Source: an uncultured Algibacter sp.
GTDB lineage: Bacteria; Bacteroidota; Bacteroidia; Flavobacteriales; Flavobacteriaceae
Direction: 5' to 3'
Assembly: GCF_947495675.1 (NCBI RefSeq)
Contig: NZ_CANLZX010000001.1
Coordinates: forward strand, 1-64,000
DNA length: 64,000 nt
Made by a program: the position numbers and the translations under genes. Of the stretch, positions 37,000 to 47,000 are shown in pieces; position 1 is the first letter of the stretch, and every line of letters starts with the position of its first letter. The notes under the pieces were generated by a model that saw nothing but the letters and a program-made list of their open reading frames with translations, was not told the DNA's origin and made no database searches.

Positions 37000-38650
37000 T
37001 TTCTATTGGTAATTCAATTTCAAAACTCGTGCTCCCTGGTACTGAATTGATTTTAATTTCACCATTACAAATTTCAACTCGCTCTTTAATATTTATTATT
37101 CCAGAACCTAATTTTATTTTATTAATATTAAAACCGCTTCCATCATCAAAATAAAACAAGGATATAAAATCGTCAAATTCAGATAACGTTATTCTAATGG
37201 TTTTAGCATTAGCATGTTTTAAAGTATTATTTATTAATTCTTGATTGATTCTAAAAATATTTATTTCTTGATTTTTTGTAATCTTACTATTGGTTTGTTT
37301 GGTAAGGTCTTCAAATTCAATTACAATTCCTGATGACTTATTAATACTATCTACAAAATTAGTTAAGGTTGCTCCTACTCCAAAATCATCAAGAGTTGAT
37401 GGCATTAAATCGTTAGACATTAAACGTATTTCAGAAATCGTATCATCAACAATTGTTTTCATTTCAATTTGTTGCTTTTTACTCTCTATTTTGTTTTCAA
37501 TATAAAATTTTAATGAGGTTAATAATGGCCCAAGACCATCATGAAGTTCGCGAGAAAGCCTTCGTCTTTCATTTTCTAAACTATCAACTAATTGTCGCTT
37601 GGTATTTATACGATTCTTATTTTCGTTATTTCTAAATTCCATGAGTTTATCTCTCATTTTCACTAAGCTTTTACCTAATGAATCATTGCTACTTTTTGGA
37701 ACATAATGAGATTTTAAATTCATTTTACCAATTTCATTTGAAAACTTTACAGCACCTTGCAATGACTTTTTTAAATTATCAAGAGCTTCAAACATTTCTT
37801 TAATTTCATGAGAGTTTTTTACAAATTCGTTTGATTGGTTGTAATCACCATCAGCCATTATTTTTAAACTCTTTTTCATATTAATAATTGGGTTGGCTAT
37901 TATTCTGGTAAGAAATAATGATAAGACTATAGCAACTATTGTAATTATTAAGATAACCCCTAATAGTCTCTTTTTTAAGTCTTCTAAGGGCGCTATTACC
38001 TCGCTTTTATCAATCTCAGAAAGTATAACCCATTTTAGTTTAGAAATACTAATTTGACTATACACTCCATAAACCTCAACACCTCTATAATCTTTATAAA
38101 CTCCCCTGCCTTCTTTACCAGATAATGCTTTAACTAAACCTTCTGTTTTTACTAATATATCAAAAGGTCTTTCTTTTGGTAAAAACCTTGATTGGGACCT
38201 CATAAAATAATCTTCACCTACTAAATAAGATTCACCGGTATTACCCATACCTGTTCTTTCTAGTAAAATATTCTTTATTTTATTGTAAGCTATTATTTTA
38301 AATTTCATTTGGTTACCATCAATTACAACAAGGCCTATAGAGGTTTTCTTTTCTTTATGATATTTAGTTAAATCATAAATTCCAGAAACATGGAATTTGT
38401 TTTCCATATCTGCAATATTAAAAGTGTCTGTAGAGTATTGTGAAAAAGGAGCTTCTGAAAAACTATTCCATTCCGATTGAATTAAATTTTCTAATTGAAT
38501 CTTTTTTAGAGTTTTAATAGAGTTTAATTGGAGTAAAATCCGTTCCTGTAATACATTTGAAAACTGATTATAAAAAGTGATAGAAAGAACTACAATTACT
38601 AAAAAAACTAAACTATTTATGATAGTTAATATTAAGGCTCTTAAACTCAT
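36986..38650 (-). CDS. Sensor histidine kinase with Cache-type sensor (HisKA_3, NarX-like)
   Basis: This 554-aa membrane kinase has membrane segment 1 at about residues 8-30, then a large periplasmic dCache-like sensor (about 35-220, with TGMGNTGESYLVGEDYFMRSQSRF as in Cache domains). Membrane segment 2 is near 227-250. HAMP (about 250-300) and the HisKA_3 dimerisation box RRLSRELHDGLGPLLTSLKF follow, with the phospho-His near residue 367. The ATPase domain ends the protein (NQELINNTLKHANAKTI, GSGIINIKERVE). It overlaps and controls the NarL-type regulator. The ligand is unknown; Cache sensors usually bind small organic acids or amino acids. Confidence 0.94.
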   Translation of the reverse strand: MSLRALILTIINSLVFLVIVVLSITFYNQFSNVLQERILLQLNSIKTLKKIQLENLIQSEWNSFSEAPFSQYSTDTFNIADMENKFHVSGIYDLTKYHKEKKTSIGLVVIDGNQMKFKIIAYNKIKNILLERTGMGNTGESYLVGEDYFMRSQSRFLPKERPFDILVKTEGLVKALSGKEGRGVYKDYRGVEVYGVYSQISISKLKWVILSEIDKSEVIAPLEDLKKRLLGVILIITIVAIVLSLFLTRIIANPIINMKKSLKIMADGDYNQSNEFVKNSHEIKEMFEALDNLKKSLQGAVKFSNEIGKMNLKSHYVPKSSNDSLGKSLVKMRDKLMEFRNNENKNRINTKRQLVDSLENERRRLSRELHDGLGPLLTSLKFYIENKIESKKQQIEMKTIVDDTISEIRLMSNDLMPSTLDDFGVGATLTNFVDSINKSSGIVIEFEDLTKQTNSKITKNQEINIFRINQELINNTLKHANAKTIRITLSEFDDFISLFYFDDGSGFNINKIKLGSGIINIKERVEICNGEIKINSVPGSTSFEIELPIENEKN

Positions 38651-38701
38651 ATATTTTGTTTGTAAATTATCCTTTAGCTTTTATATATAAAACTAATAAA
38701 A

Positions 38702-39862
38702 TTAATTTTGAAACGGATGCCGTTCTTCCCATTTTCGCATAGGATTCATATACCTTACTACTCCCTTTAAAATCGTATTTGCAATAAAACTATTAGTATG
38801 AGTTAAATATACATGCATAGTATGTGGCTTAGCTCCTATTGAGCTTTTAATTTCCATAGCAGTTCTAGCATAAACAATCCTTTTGAAGCCATTTTCTATA
38901 CCAAAAGAAGCCATATTAAATAGCATATTCAAGTACATTTGATACTCATGCTGTAAAGATTTTTTATAGCCTAAAAAATACGTTTCTAATATTTTGTCAT
39001 TTAAAATAAGTGTATAAAAACCAACTAACTCTTCCTGCAAAAAAACACCTATAACCTTAAAATTATCTTTTAAGTGAATTTTTAGTTGATAGAAATGCTG
39101 TTCTTGAAGTTTAAAAGAATTAACACGGGCATTATCTGAAACGGTTTCATATAAATTAAATAGGGTTTTAGAGTTGTTATTAATATACTCAGCATCTAAT
39201 TCTTTGTAATTAAGTAGGGTAGATTTTTTCCTTGCAGTTTTATAACGTCTACGATATTTTTTATTGAAGGCTGAAATGTAATCTTCGGTTTTTTTCCAAG
39301 TATCAGGAATATCAAAAACCATATTTGGCTGTACTTGAACTTTATATAGATTATTTGCTTTAAAAAAGGCTAGGCTTTTATGAATATTATCGTTTTCAAA
39401 ATAATCCTTAAAAACAATAATTCTCACTTTTTTATTGAATTTAGCCCTTACTTCTTTTATTAACTCATTAATTACTTTTTCTAGTTGACTTAAATAATCC
39501 TTTTGTGATATCTCATTTTCATTAAAATAAATTCCATGCTGCCCTGTGTGCATTAAATTGCCAACAACTAAAGCGTTTCCTTTAACAATTTTAGACACCA
39601 ATTGTTTTGCAAACTGCTTTAATACGCTATTGCTACTTTTTCTAAAAATATCGTCAGCATACATTTCAACGCGCTGAATAATGGCAATTCCAACTAAATT
39701 TTTATTTTTAAAAACACCAACATAATAGCCAGAAATATTAGTTGGTACAGATTTTTCAAGACTTTCTAAAAAATCTGTTTTTAAAAAAATATCTTGTATA
39801 GGTAGTCTATTCCATACTTCAGGAAGATCACTTGCATTTTTATAAAGTTTATAATATATCAA
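38702..39862 (-). CDS. GNAT/FemAB-like N-acyltransferase
   Basis: This 386-aa soluble protein has no signal peptide. The second half has a GNAT-type layout: a DNARVNSFKLQEQHFYQL helix, then VIGVFLQEELVGFYTLIL strands and YFLGYKKSLQHEYQMYLNMLFNMASFGIENGFKRIVYARTAMEIKSSIGAKP. These are typical of FemAB/BioF2-like acetyltransferases annotated in Flavobacteriia. The basic patch KKYRRRYKTARKKS is near residue 205. The substrate is unknown. A terminator separates it from the DUF1761 gene. Confidence 0.7.
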   Translation of the reverse strand: MIYYKLYKNASDLPEVWNRLPIQDIFLKTDFLESLEKSVPTNISGYYVGVFKNKNLVGIAIIQRVEMYADDIFRKSSNSVLKQFAKQLVSKIVKGNALVVGNLMHTGQHGIYFNENEISQKDYLSQLEKVINELIKEVRAKFNKKVRIIVFKDYFENDNIHKSLAFFKANNLYKVQVQPNMVFDIPDTWKKTEDYISAFNKKYRRRYKTARKKSTLLNYKELDAEYINNNSKTLFNLYETVSDNARVNSFKLQEQHFYQLKIHLKDNFKVIGVFLQEELVGFYTLILNDKILETYFLGYKKSLQHEYQMYLNMLFNMASFGIENGFKRIVYARTAMEIKSSIGAKPHTMHVYLTHTNSFIANTILKGVVRYMNPMRKWEERHPFQN

Positions 39863-39871
39863 TATGAAATT

Positions 39872-39902
39872 AAAAAGACCGAAGTTAATTACCTCAGTCT
39901 TT
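39872..39902 (-). terminator. Intrinsic terminator of the DUF1761 gene
   Basis: On the minus strand AAAGACTGAGGT pairs with ACTTCGGTCTTT (12 bp with G-U pairs) around a 5-nt loop, followed by a T run. Confidence 0.75.
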
Positions 39903-39928
39903 AAATATGTTAAAAGTTTACAAAAGTA

Positions 39929-40414
39929 TTATTTCCAACCACAAACTATTGCCCCCATAATTCCTAAAGTTACTATCCAATAGCCACTATTTATAAAAAT
40001 ATATTTTGCGCTTTTGCGCTCAAATAAAGCATTTGTTCCAATAATAGGAAGAGCAACAAAAATACCAGCCATTACACCGTGCAAAGCTCCATGTTTGTAA
40101 GTTCTAAAAGCATCGCCATAATCGGCCATAAATGCTGCGTATGATGGTAATGCCTTACTAGCATCGCCTCCAATTAAACTTAAAGCCCCTGTTTGATGAA
40201 TACTCATTTGCATCATAGTCATAGCTAATAAAAATGCAAAAATAAAAGCTAGTATAAAAATCTTAGCCATATTAGCACCTTTTAATTGTTCCTCAGTTAA
40301 ACCTGTAGCTTTCATCCAAGCATTTCCAAATACTTTTGGATTGTACCAAATAAAACCAACAAATAATGCTGAAACTGCTGCAACAAGAATTGCAGGAAAG
40401 TTTAAAAAATCCAT
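39929..40414 (-). CDS. DUF1761 membrane protein
   Basis: This 161-aa protein has four hydrophobic helices. FPAILVAAVSALFVGFIWYNPKVFGNAWMKATGLTEEQL is the family signature, and the C-terminal half has HGVMAGIFVALPIIGTNALFERK and GYWIVTLGIMG. DUF1761 proteins are small inner-membrane proteins of unknown role. This one is single-gene and bounded by a terminator. Confidence 0.9.
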   Translation of the reverse strand: MDFLNFPAILVAAVSALFVGFIWYNPKVFGNAWMKATGLTEEQLKGANMAKIFILAFIFAFLLAMTMMQMSIHQTGALSLIGGDASKALPSYAAFMADYGDAFRTYKHGALHGVMAGIFVALPIIGTNALFERKSAKYIFINSGYWIVTLGIMGAIVCGWK

Positions 40415-40480
40415 AATAAAAAAGTTTGGTTAGTAGTTAAATGTACAAAAAAATAAATAGTATAACCAAATTAACTATTA

Positions 40481-42478
40481 TTAAGAAATAGCCTTAGCTT
40501 CTTCAACCAACAAAGCATTTTTATCATCTAAAGCTTTAGCAATAAATGAATTTATAGCATCATTCTTATCTAAACCGTTTGCTAATAAAACCCCTAAAGC
40601 AATCATGGTTATTATACGTGTTCCAGATTTTTTAACAGAAGTATTAAACAATGGTTCAAGCTCGTCATAACTCACTTTTTTAGCTAATTCTTGAATTTCA
40701 GCTTTAGCTTTAGCCTGTTTATCTTCTGGTAATCTATCATACTTTTTACCATAAGATTTTATTTGCTCGATAGCTGATCTGTTATTTTGTTGTGTTTGTT
40801 TTTGCTGATTTTGATTCGTGTTTTGTTTAGGCTTAACCTTAGCCCAAGTATCGCGCAAACCAACTGTTTTATTAAATACTAAATGTTCTGGAGTTGAATC
40901 ATCATCTACATTAAAATATCCTAAACGTTGAAACTGAAACCTGTCTCCTACCTTAGCCTCAGTTAGACTAGGTTCAACAAAAGCTTCTATAATTTTTAAC
41001 GAATTAGGATTTATAAAATCCATAAAATCTTTGTCGGCATGACTATCTGGAGCCTCGTCGTTAAACAACCTGTCATATTCTCTAACTTCAGCTTTTACAG
41101 CATGCGCAATAGACACCCAATGTAATGTGCCTTTTACTCTTCTAGAAGTATCTTCAGAATAGGTACAATGAATTTCTGTTACCTCGCCACTAGCATCTTT
41201 TACAACACTTTCAGCCTTTATAATATAAGCGTTTTTAAGTCGTACTTCACCTCCTAATTTTAATCTAAAAAACTTACTTCCGGCTTCTTCTTTAAAATCT
41301 TCTTTTTCAATATATAACTCGCGAGAAAACGGTACTTTTCTAAAGCCAGCACTTTCATCTTCTTGGTTATTTTCGGCATCCAACCACTCCACTTTATCCT
41401 CCGGATAATTGGTAATTACCAATTTAACAGGGTTTAAAACAGCCATAACACGCGGTGCTGTTTTGTTTAAATCTTCGCGAATACAAAACTCTAATAGCGA
41501 CACATCAATAATATTTTCGCGTTTTGCCACACCAACGGTTTCAACAAATTTTCGAATCGCATTTGGTGTGTAACCTCTGCGTCGTAATCCAGAAATGGTA
41601 GGCATTCTAGGATCGTCCCAACCGTTTACAACGCCATCTTCAACCAATTTAAGCAACTTCCGTTTACTCATTATGGTGTAACTTAAGTTTAAACGGGCAA
41701 ATTCGCGTTGTTTAGGTCTTAATTTATCTTCATCGACAACTTGATCCAAGAACCAATCGTAAAGCTCTCTATGAGGCTTAAACTCCAAAGAGCAAAGCGA
41801 ATGCGAAATTTGCTCTAAGTAATCACTTTCTCCATGAGTCCAATCGTACATTGGGTAAATACACCAGTCGTTGGCCGTTCTGTGATGATGTTTCTTTAAA
41901 ACACGATACATAATAGGATCGCGCATTAACATATTAGGATGTTGCATGTCTATTTTTGCACGTAAAATATGTTCTCCTTCTTCAAACTCTCCAGCTTTCA
42001 TCCTTTCGAACAAATCCAAATTTTCAGCTACACTTCTATTTCTATAAGGCCCATCAACCCCAGGTTGAGTTGGTGTTCCTTTTTGTTCTGCCATAGCTTC
42101 ACTAGATTGAGAATCTACATAGGCTTTTCCTTCTTTTATTAAATAAACAGCCCAATCGTACAATTGTTGAAAGTAATCGGAAGAAAATAATTCTTTATCC
42201 CACTTATAGCCTAACCAAGCCACATCTTCTTTAATAGCATCTACATATTCCTGCTCTTCTTTAGCTGGATTAGTATCATCAAAACGAAGGTTTACCGGGG
42301 CGTTATAATATTCGCCCAAACCAAAGCTAATACCTATAGCTTTAGTGTGCCCAATATGTAAATAGCCATTAGGCTCTGGCGGAAAACGAAAACGAAGACT
42401 GTTTTTAGACATTCCTTTTGCCAAATCTTCTTCTATAATTTGCTCAATAAAATTGAGTGATTTTCTTTCTTCAGACAT
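40481..42478 (-). CDS. glnS: Glutamine--tRNA ligase with C-terminal extension
   Basis: It charges tRNA-Gln. The class I HIGH motif is PPEPNGYLHIGHTKAIG and the KMSKS-type motif TIMSKRKL lies near residue 268. The sequence through residue about 540 matches GlnRS. A Gln/Asn-rich linker (NTNQNQQKQTQQNNRSA) then leads to a C-terminal helical domain of about 100 residues that standard bacterial enzymes lack. An upstream in-frame ATG at 42523 would add 15 residues (MGLFLLSYTQSVTYF), but the MSEERKSLNF start at 42478 matches family N-termini better. It is divergent from folB. Confidence 0.95.
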   Translation of the reverse strand: MSEERKSLNFIEQIIEEDLAKGMSKNSLRFRFPPEPNGYLHIGHTKAIGISFGLGEYYNAPVNLRFDDTNPAKEEQEYVDAIKEDVAWLGYKWDKELFSSDYFQQLYDWAVYLIKEGKAYVDSQSSEAMAEQKGTPTQPGVDGPYRNRSVAENLDLFERMKAGEFEEGEHILRAKIDMQHPNMLMRDPIMYRVLKKHHHRTANDWCIYPMYDWTHGESDYLEQISHSLCSLEFKPHRELYDWFLDQVVDEDKLRPKQREFARLNLSYTIMSKRKLLKLVEDGVVNGWDDPRMPTISGLRRRGYTPNAIRKFVETVGVAKRENIIDVSLLEFCIREDLNKTAPRVMAVLNPVKLVITNYPEDKVEWLDAENNQEDESAGFRKVPFSRELYIEKEDFKEEAGSKFFRLKLGGEVRLKNAYIIKAESVVKDASGEVTEIHCTYSEDTSRRVKGTLHWVSIAHAVKAEVREYDRLFNDEAPDSHADKDFMDFINPNSLKIIEAFVEPSLTEAKVGDRFQFQRLGYFNVDDDSTPEHLVFNKTVGLRDTWAKVKPKQNTNQNQQKQTQQNNRSAIEQIKSYGKKYDRLPEDKQAKAKAEIQELAKKVSYDELEPLFNTSVKKSGTRIITMIALGVLLANGLDKNDAINSFIAKALDDKNALLVEEAKAIS

Positions 42479-42540
42479 AAAATATGTTACGCTTTGGGTA
42501 TAGCTCAATAAAAACAAACCCATTAAACAAAAATATTGTA

Positions 42541-42558
42541 CAAAATTAGGTAATTTTG
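42541..42558. promoter_or_regulatory. Divergent twin promoter elements of glnS and folB
   Basis: CAAAATTAGGTAATTTTG is an inverted repeat with a 2-base centre. Read on plus it gives TAATTTTG (42551-42558) toward folB. Read on minus it gives TAATTTTG (42541-42548) toward glnS. Both fit TAnnTTTG. Confidence 0.5.
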
Positions 42559-42578
42559 ACGACTTAAATTGTGTGACA

Positions 42579-42941
42579 ATGGGAATTATAAAAGTTGAAA
42601 ATATTAGAGTATTTGCTCACCATGGATGTTTAAAAGAAGAAACCAAAATTGGAAGTGATTACCGTGTTGATTTAGAGGTTAAAGCCGATTTACAAGAATC
42701 TGCAAAAACAGATAAACTTAGTGATACCGTTGATTATGTGTTTTTAAATAGAATTATAAAAGAAGAAATGGCTATTCCATCTCATTTACTTGAAACCGTT
42801 GCTAAACGCATACTAAATAGAATATTTAAGGAAGATAAGCTTATAAAAAAAGCAACTGTTTGCGTTAGTAAATTAAACCCGCCAATTGGTGGTGATGTTG
42901 AAAGCGTAACAATAAAAATGACTGAAAAACGTAAAAAGTGA
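42579..42941 (+). CDS. folB: Dihydroneopterin aldolase
   Basis: It is a folate-pathway enzyme cutting dihydroneopterin to hydroxymethyl-dihydropterin. The protein of about 120 aa has IRVFAHHGCLKEETKIGSDYRVDLEV at the N-terminus, the DTVDYVFLNRIIKEEM core, HLLETVAKRI and KLNPPIGGDVESVTI, all family landmarks. The ATG at 42579 is chosen over a GTG two codons earlier. It is divergent from glnS and precedes tRNA-Cys. Confidence 0.95.
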   Translation: MGIIKVENIRVFAHHGCLKEETKIGSDYRVDLEVKADLQESAKTDKLSDTVDYVFLNRIIKEEMAIPSHLLETVAKRILNRIFKEDKLIKKATVCVSKLNPPIGGDVESVTIKMTEKRKK

Positions 42942-42971
42942 TTTTAAACGTAGAATAATCGCTTTTTTTTT

Positions 42972-42979
42972 TACATTTG
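42972..42979 (+). promoter_or_regulatory. Bacteroidota -7 promoter element for tRNA-Cys
   Basis: TACATTTG fits TAnnTTTG and lies 44 bases before the tRNA 5' end. Confidence 0.45.
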
Positions 42980-43023
42980 TGCTCTCAATAAATAAATTGA
43001 GATTCTTTTTTTAAAGAATTTAT

Positions 43024-43094
43024 GGCGTCGTGGCCGAGTGGCTAGGCAGAGGTCTGCAAAACCTTGTACAGCGGTTCGAATCCGCTCGACGCCT
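43024..43094 (+). tRNA. tRNA-Cys (GCA)
   Basis: The cloverleaf can be drawn by hand: acceptor stem GGCGTCG/CGACGCC with T as discriminator, D-arm GCCGAGTGGCTAGGC, anticodon arm with loop CTGCAAA (anticodon GCA) and T-arm with GGTTCGAATCC. The U73 discriminator is a Cys identity element. CCA is not encoded. Confidence 0.96.
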
Positions 43095-43101
43095 CAAAAG
43101 C

Positions 43102-43132
43102 ACCTTCAAGTTTTACTTGGAGGTTTTTTTTA
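43102..43132 (+). terminator. Intrinsic terminator after tRNA-Cys
   Basis: ACCTTCAAG pairs with CTTGGAGGT (one G-U pair) around TTTTA, followed directly by a T run. Confidence 0.82.
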
Positions 43133-43224
43133 TTTAATTTTTTTAAAAATTAAATGCTAAGATAAAAGAAGTTATTACTGTGTTTGTTTTTCGAATACAA
43201 CAGTTGCACTAAAAAGTTTTCAGT

Positions 43225-43920
43225 TTATTCTGTAAGCTTTTCTTTTATAGGATTAATTTTTTCTAATTTCTCTTTAAAAAGTTCTTTCTCTTTTGGAAAA
43301 AAACCTTGTACTAAAAGCAATACTCCGAAGCCTAAAATTACCAGCGAAATTATTTTTTTGGTTTTAAATATTAATCTAGGTGTTAATTTATTCTTTAATT
43401 TTTTTGCAACAATTATTTTAATTAAATCTACCAAAAAGTACACAATTAAGATAGTTGATAAAAAAAGAATTACCCCATCTTCAGATTCTGTTAAAGAATT
43501 GGCAAGTACAATAAAAGCGACCCATCCCAGCAATACGCCAATATTAATAAAGTTTAATAGAAAGCCTTTTAAAAACAATTTTCCGTAACCTTTCTTTATT
43601 TCAACTTTATGATATTCTCTAACAATTTCTCTGAAAGATTTTGATGTTTTTACAAATGAAATTATACCATAAGCTACTAATAAAACACCGCCAAAAATTA
43701 AAAAATTAGGATCGTCTTTAATTTTTTCTAAAAGCTTATTGGTACTATAAAATGCTACAAGAATAAAAATTATATCTGCCAACATAACTCCACAATCAAA
43801 AATTAAGGCGCTTCTAAAACCTTTTGTTGCACTTGTTTCTAAAAGCACAAAAAAAACAGGCCCGATTGTAAAAGCGAGTATAATTCCGAATGGGATAGCA
43901 GTTAAAATGTCATCTAGCAT
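43225..43920 (-). CDS. LysE/RhtB-family transporter
   Basis: This protein of about 231 aa has six predicted membrane helices. The first helix and loop, FGIILAFTIGPVFFVLLETSATKGFRSALIFDCGVMLADIIFIL, contain the GP-x-FF and GxxxGD-like features of LysE-type amino-acid exporters. GVLLVAYGIISF and the C-terminal helix ISLVILGFGVLLLVQGF agree. The ATG at 43920 (MLDDIL) is preferred. An upstream TTG start would add 21 residues that include a hydrophobic stretch not expected in the family. It is transcribed separately from the glucan locus, with a terminator between. Confidence 0.87.
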   Translation of the reverse strand: MLDDILTAIPFGIILAFTIGPVFFVLLETSATKGFRSALIFDCGVMLADIIFILVAFYSTNKLLEKIKDDPNFLIFGGVLLVAYGIISFVKTSKSFREIVREYHKVEIKKGYGKLFLKGFLLNFINIGVLLGWVAFIVLANSLTESEDGVILFLSTILIVYFLVDLIKIIVAKKLKNKLTPRLIFKTKKIISLVILGFGVLLLVQGFFPKEKELFKEKLEKINPIKEKLTE

Positions 43921-44005
43921 AAAAACAAGAAGATTTCTATACAAAGTAAAGAAATAATTTAAAACTATTGGTTTGCTTGACAAGCAGATTTGAAAAAGAT
44001 TCCAT

Positions 44006-44037
44006 AAAAAAGCAGGATTATAAAATCCCGCTTTTTA
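44006..44037. terminator. Intrinsic terminator at the end of the glucan locus
   Basis: AAAAAGC and GGATT pair with AATCC and GCTTTTT around a 4-nt loop, with a single A/C mismatch in the stem. It lies 20 bases after the GH81 stop on the minus strand. Confidence 0.8.
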
Positions 44038-44057
44038 AACATACTAAATAAACTAAA

Positions 44058-47000
44058 CTAATTTTTAATAAGTTTTATACTTTTTATACCAGACTCTGTT
44101 TTTATTTGAGCAAAATATAATCCAGAATTTAAGTTATAACCATCAATTTTAGTTTCTGATTTATTGGGTGATATTGATAAAACATTTTTACCAAACACAT
44201 CAAAAACTTTAATTGTTTGAATGTTTATACTATTCGTTTTTATAACCCAACTATCTTGAGTAGGGTTAGGGAATATTTGAACATTATTTTTCCAATTAAT
44301 ATCATTAACACTTAAAGAGCATGTGTTGCCTACAGTATAAGAAAAATACTTAGTAACAGCTAAACCACCTGCAAATGCAAATTTACAAGCATAACTAATA
44401 GATGCTCCAGGAGTTTGTCCGCTAACTGTATGTGTAAAAATCTTTCCTGAAACATTAGTCATAGAGGTCTCTCCAAAAGGAGATTGTTTCCATAGATAGG
44501 CAATAACACCATCTTTATCATCAAGTAATTCAAAAGTAAAAGTTACATCTGTTCCAGAAGTTGAAAAACTATAATTATATCCAATATCGAAAGAACCTTG
44601 TTGCGCATCAGAATCTATTCCAGAGCACTCTGTATTTGTATCTGCTGCTGTTGTAGCTTGAATAATTATAGGATTATTTGTTGCTGTATTTCCAATTAAA
44701 TCGCTTGCTGTTATATTAAAAGTATATAGCGTATTAGGGGTTAAAGCAGCAATACTCATAGATTCTTCAACACCAGAAGTTCCTGTAGTATTTTTTGAGC
44801 CTGTATCATATGAGACATCATAAACTATAGTTCCAGAATTATCTATTCCATTTAACAATAATTCAACAGAAGTTGAAGTAACATTTCCTAATGTAGCAGT
44901 AAAGTTTGTAGGTGCCTCAGTATCGCTTGCTCCGCTACAATCTGAACCAACAACATAACTTATGTATTCCGTAACAGCTAAACCACCTGAAAACTCAAAT
45001 TTACACGCATAACTAATGGTCATTCCATTAGATAATCCACTTAAAGTTTTTGTAAAAATATTTGTTGACACAAAGTCCATTTGAGATTCTGCAAATGGTG
45101 TTTCTTGCCATAAATAAGCATTTCCTGAAAACTTATCGGAGTCTAGCATTTCAAAGGTTACAATAACATCTGTACCAATAGTTTCAAAAGTACTTTTATA
45201 ACCAGTAGAAAAAGAACCTTGTATAGCTGTGGTTCCGGCTTCTGTACATTTCTTAACTTCATCTACAGATATATTCACGGTTTGAGAATTACTTTCCCCG
45301 CCAACATCATCAATAGCTTTTGCAGTAATTTGATGAGCACCTATACTTGCATTATTCCATATATAACTGTAAGGTTCTGTAGAGTCTTCTCCTAATTTTG
45401 TTGCTCCATCAAAAAACTCTACTAAGCTTATTGTTCCATCTAAATCTGAGGCTGATGCTGTAATTGAAATATTTTCGCCTTCTTTAAATGTTGCATTATT
45501 TGCTGGAGCTGTTATTGAAACTGTTGGATTAGTATTACCTGTTTGAGATACAATAACTAATACAGAATCTGTTGATGAATATGTACCATCATTAACCGTT
45601 AATTTAATTTTATAAATACCTTCTTCTAAATTAGAGATATTTGGTAATTCGGCAGTATTATCTGAAAAAGAAATTGTTGAGGGTCCATAAATTTGTTCCC
45701 AATTATAATTTAAACTAGGGGTATCTGAATCTGTACTCATAGATCCGTTTAAAGATGCTGTAGTTGTTGGTAAAATAACTGTAACATTATTACCGGCATC
45801 GGCAACGGGAGGATTATAAGATAAAGGGCTATTATAACTAAAAGTCATTTTGCCAATATTGAATTCTCCATTTGTAACAACGAGTCTTAACACATGCTCA
45901 CCTTCGTTTAATTCAATATTGCTAACGGCTTTGTTAGTCCACGCATCCCAATCTCCTGTGTATGTTACTGTAATATCTGGGCTTATTTTAACACCATCAA
46001 TTTCAAAGTAAAATGGTCCTCCGCCACTTGAATTTCCAGATGCATATCTAAAGCTTAAATCATAATTTCCAGCTGTTTGAACATCTATTGTGTATTCCAT
46101 CCATTCACCAGGAGAAATATACCCTACAATCTCACCTTCAGCAGTATCCGAAGAAGCATCTACATATTCATTAGTTCTAAAATCACCTTCATTGTTTACT
46201 GATACATCTACATATGAAATGTTTTGACCCACACCACCTTCATACTTATCATAATGACCAGCTTCAATAATTCCTGGGATACTAATAGGTGTATCAGAAT
46301 AGGGGAGTTGCTCGCCAACCTGAATAGATACAACGTTTGTCACATTAAAATTAGAACCTACATATACTTTGGCATACATACCATGAACACCTAAAGTTAA
46401 ATTTGTTGCCTTATACTCATATGGCTCTGTAGTATCTTCTCCTAATAATGTTGAACCATCATAAAACTCAACTTTAGTAATACCAGTTCCTGTAGTGTTA
46501 GCAGAAAGATTTACACTTCCGTTTGGGAAAGCTTGAGTAAAATCGGATGATAATATGCCAGAAACATTAATATCTTTACTAGTTGCCATTTGGTTTGCAG
46601 GTACAACTAGTGTATAGCCGTCTGAAAACGTAACGGTAATAGGAGCGTCTGAATAATTATGAGCGACATAGGTTTTATCTCCATTATTATTAAAAACAGC
46701 TGCAATTGGATAATTAGCCGTGATAGTTGCGTCTAAATTCCCTAAAGCATTCATAGCATGCAACCAATGATAGGTTTGTACATCTGAAATTCCAAATTTT
46801 AAATTACGATCAGGATAAGCATCATATAATTCGATAGCCTTTTCAGGATCTAAAAACGATAAATATTTCCAAAATGTATCATGCCATAAATTGGGGTTTG
46901 TATCATTATCACTTAGTATACCTGTATACGTTTTTAATTCGTCCCATATTTTTTGAACATAAGCTAAATTATGACCTAGATATAAAGAACCTCCATGCAT

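Noticed and set aside
43921-43983. TTG start adding 21 residues to the LysE-type transporter
   Set aside because: The added segment does not fit family N-termini, while ATG at 43920 starts in the correct position before the first helix.
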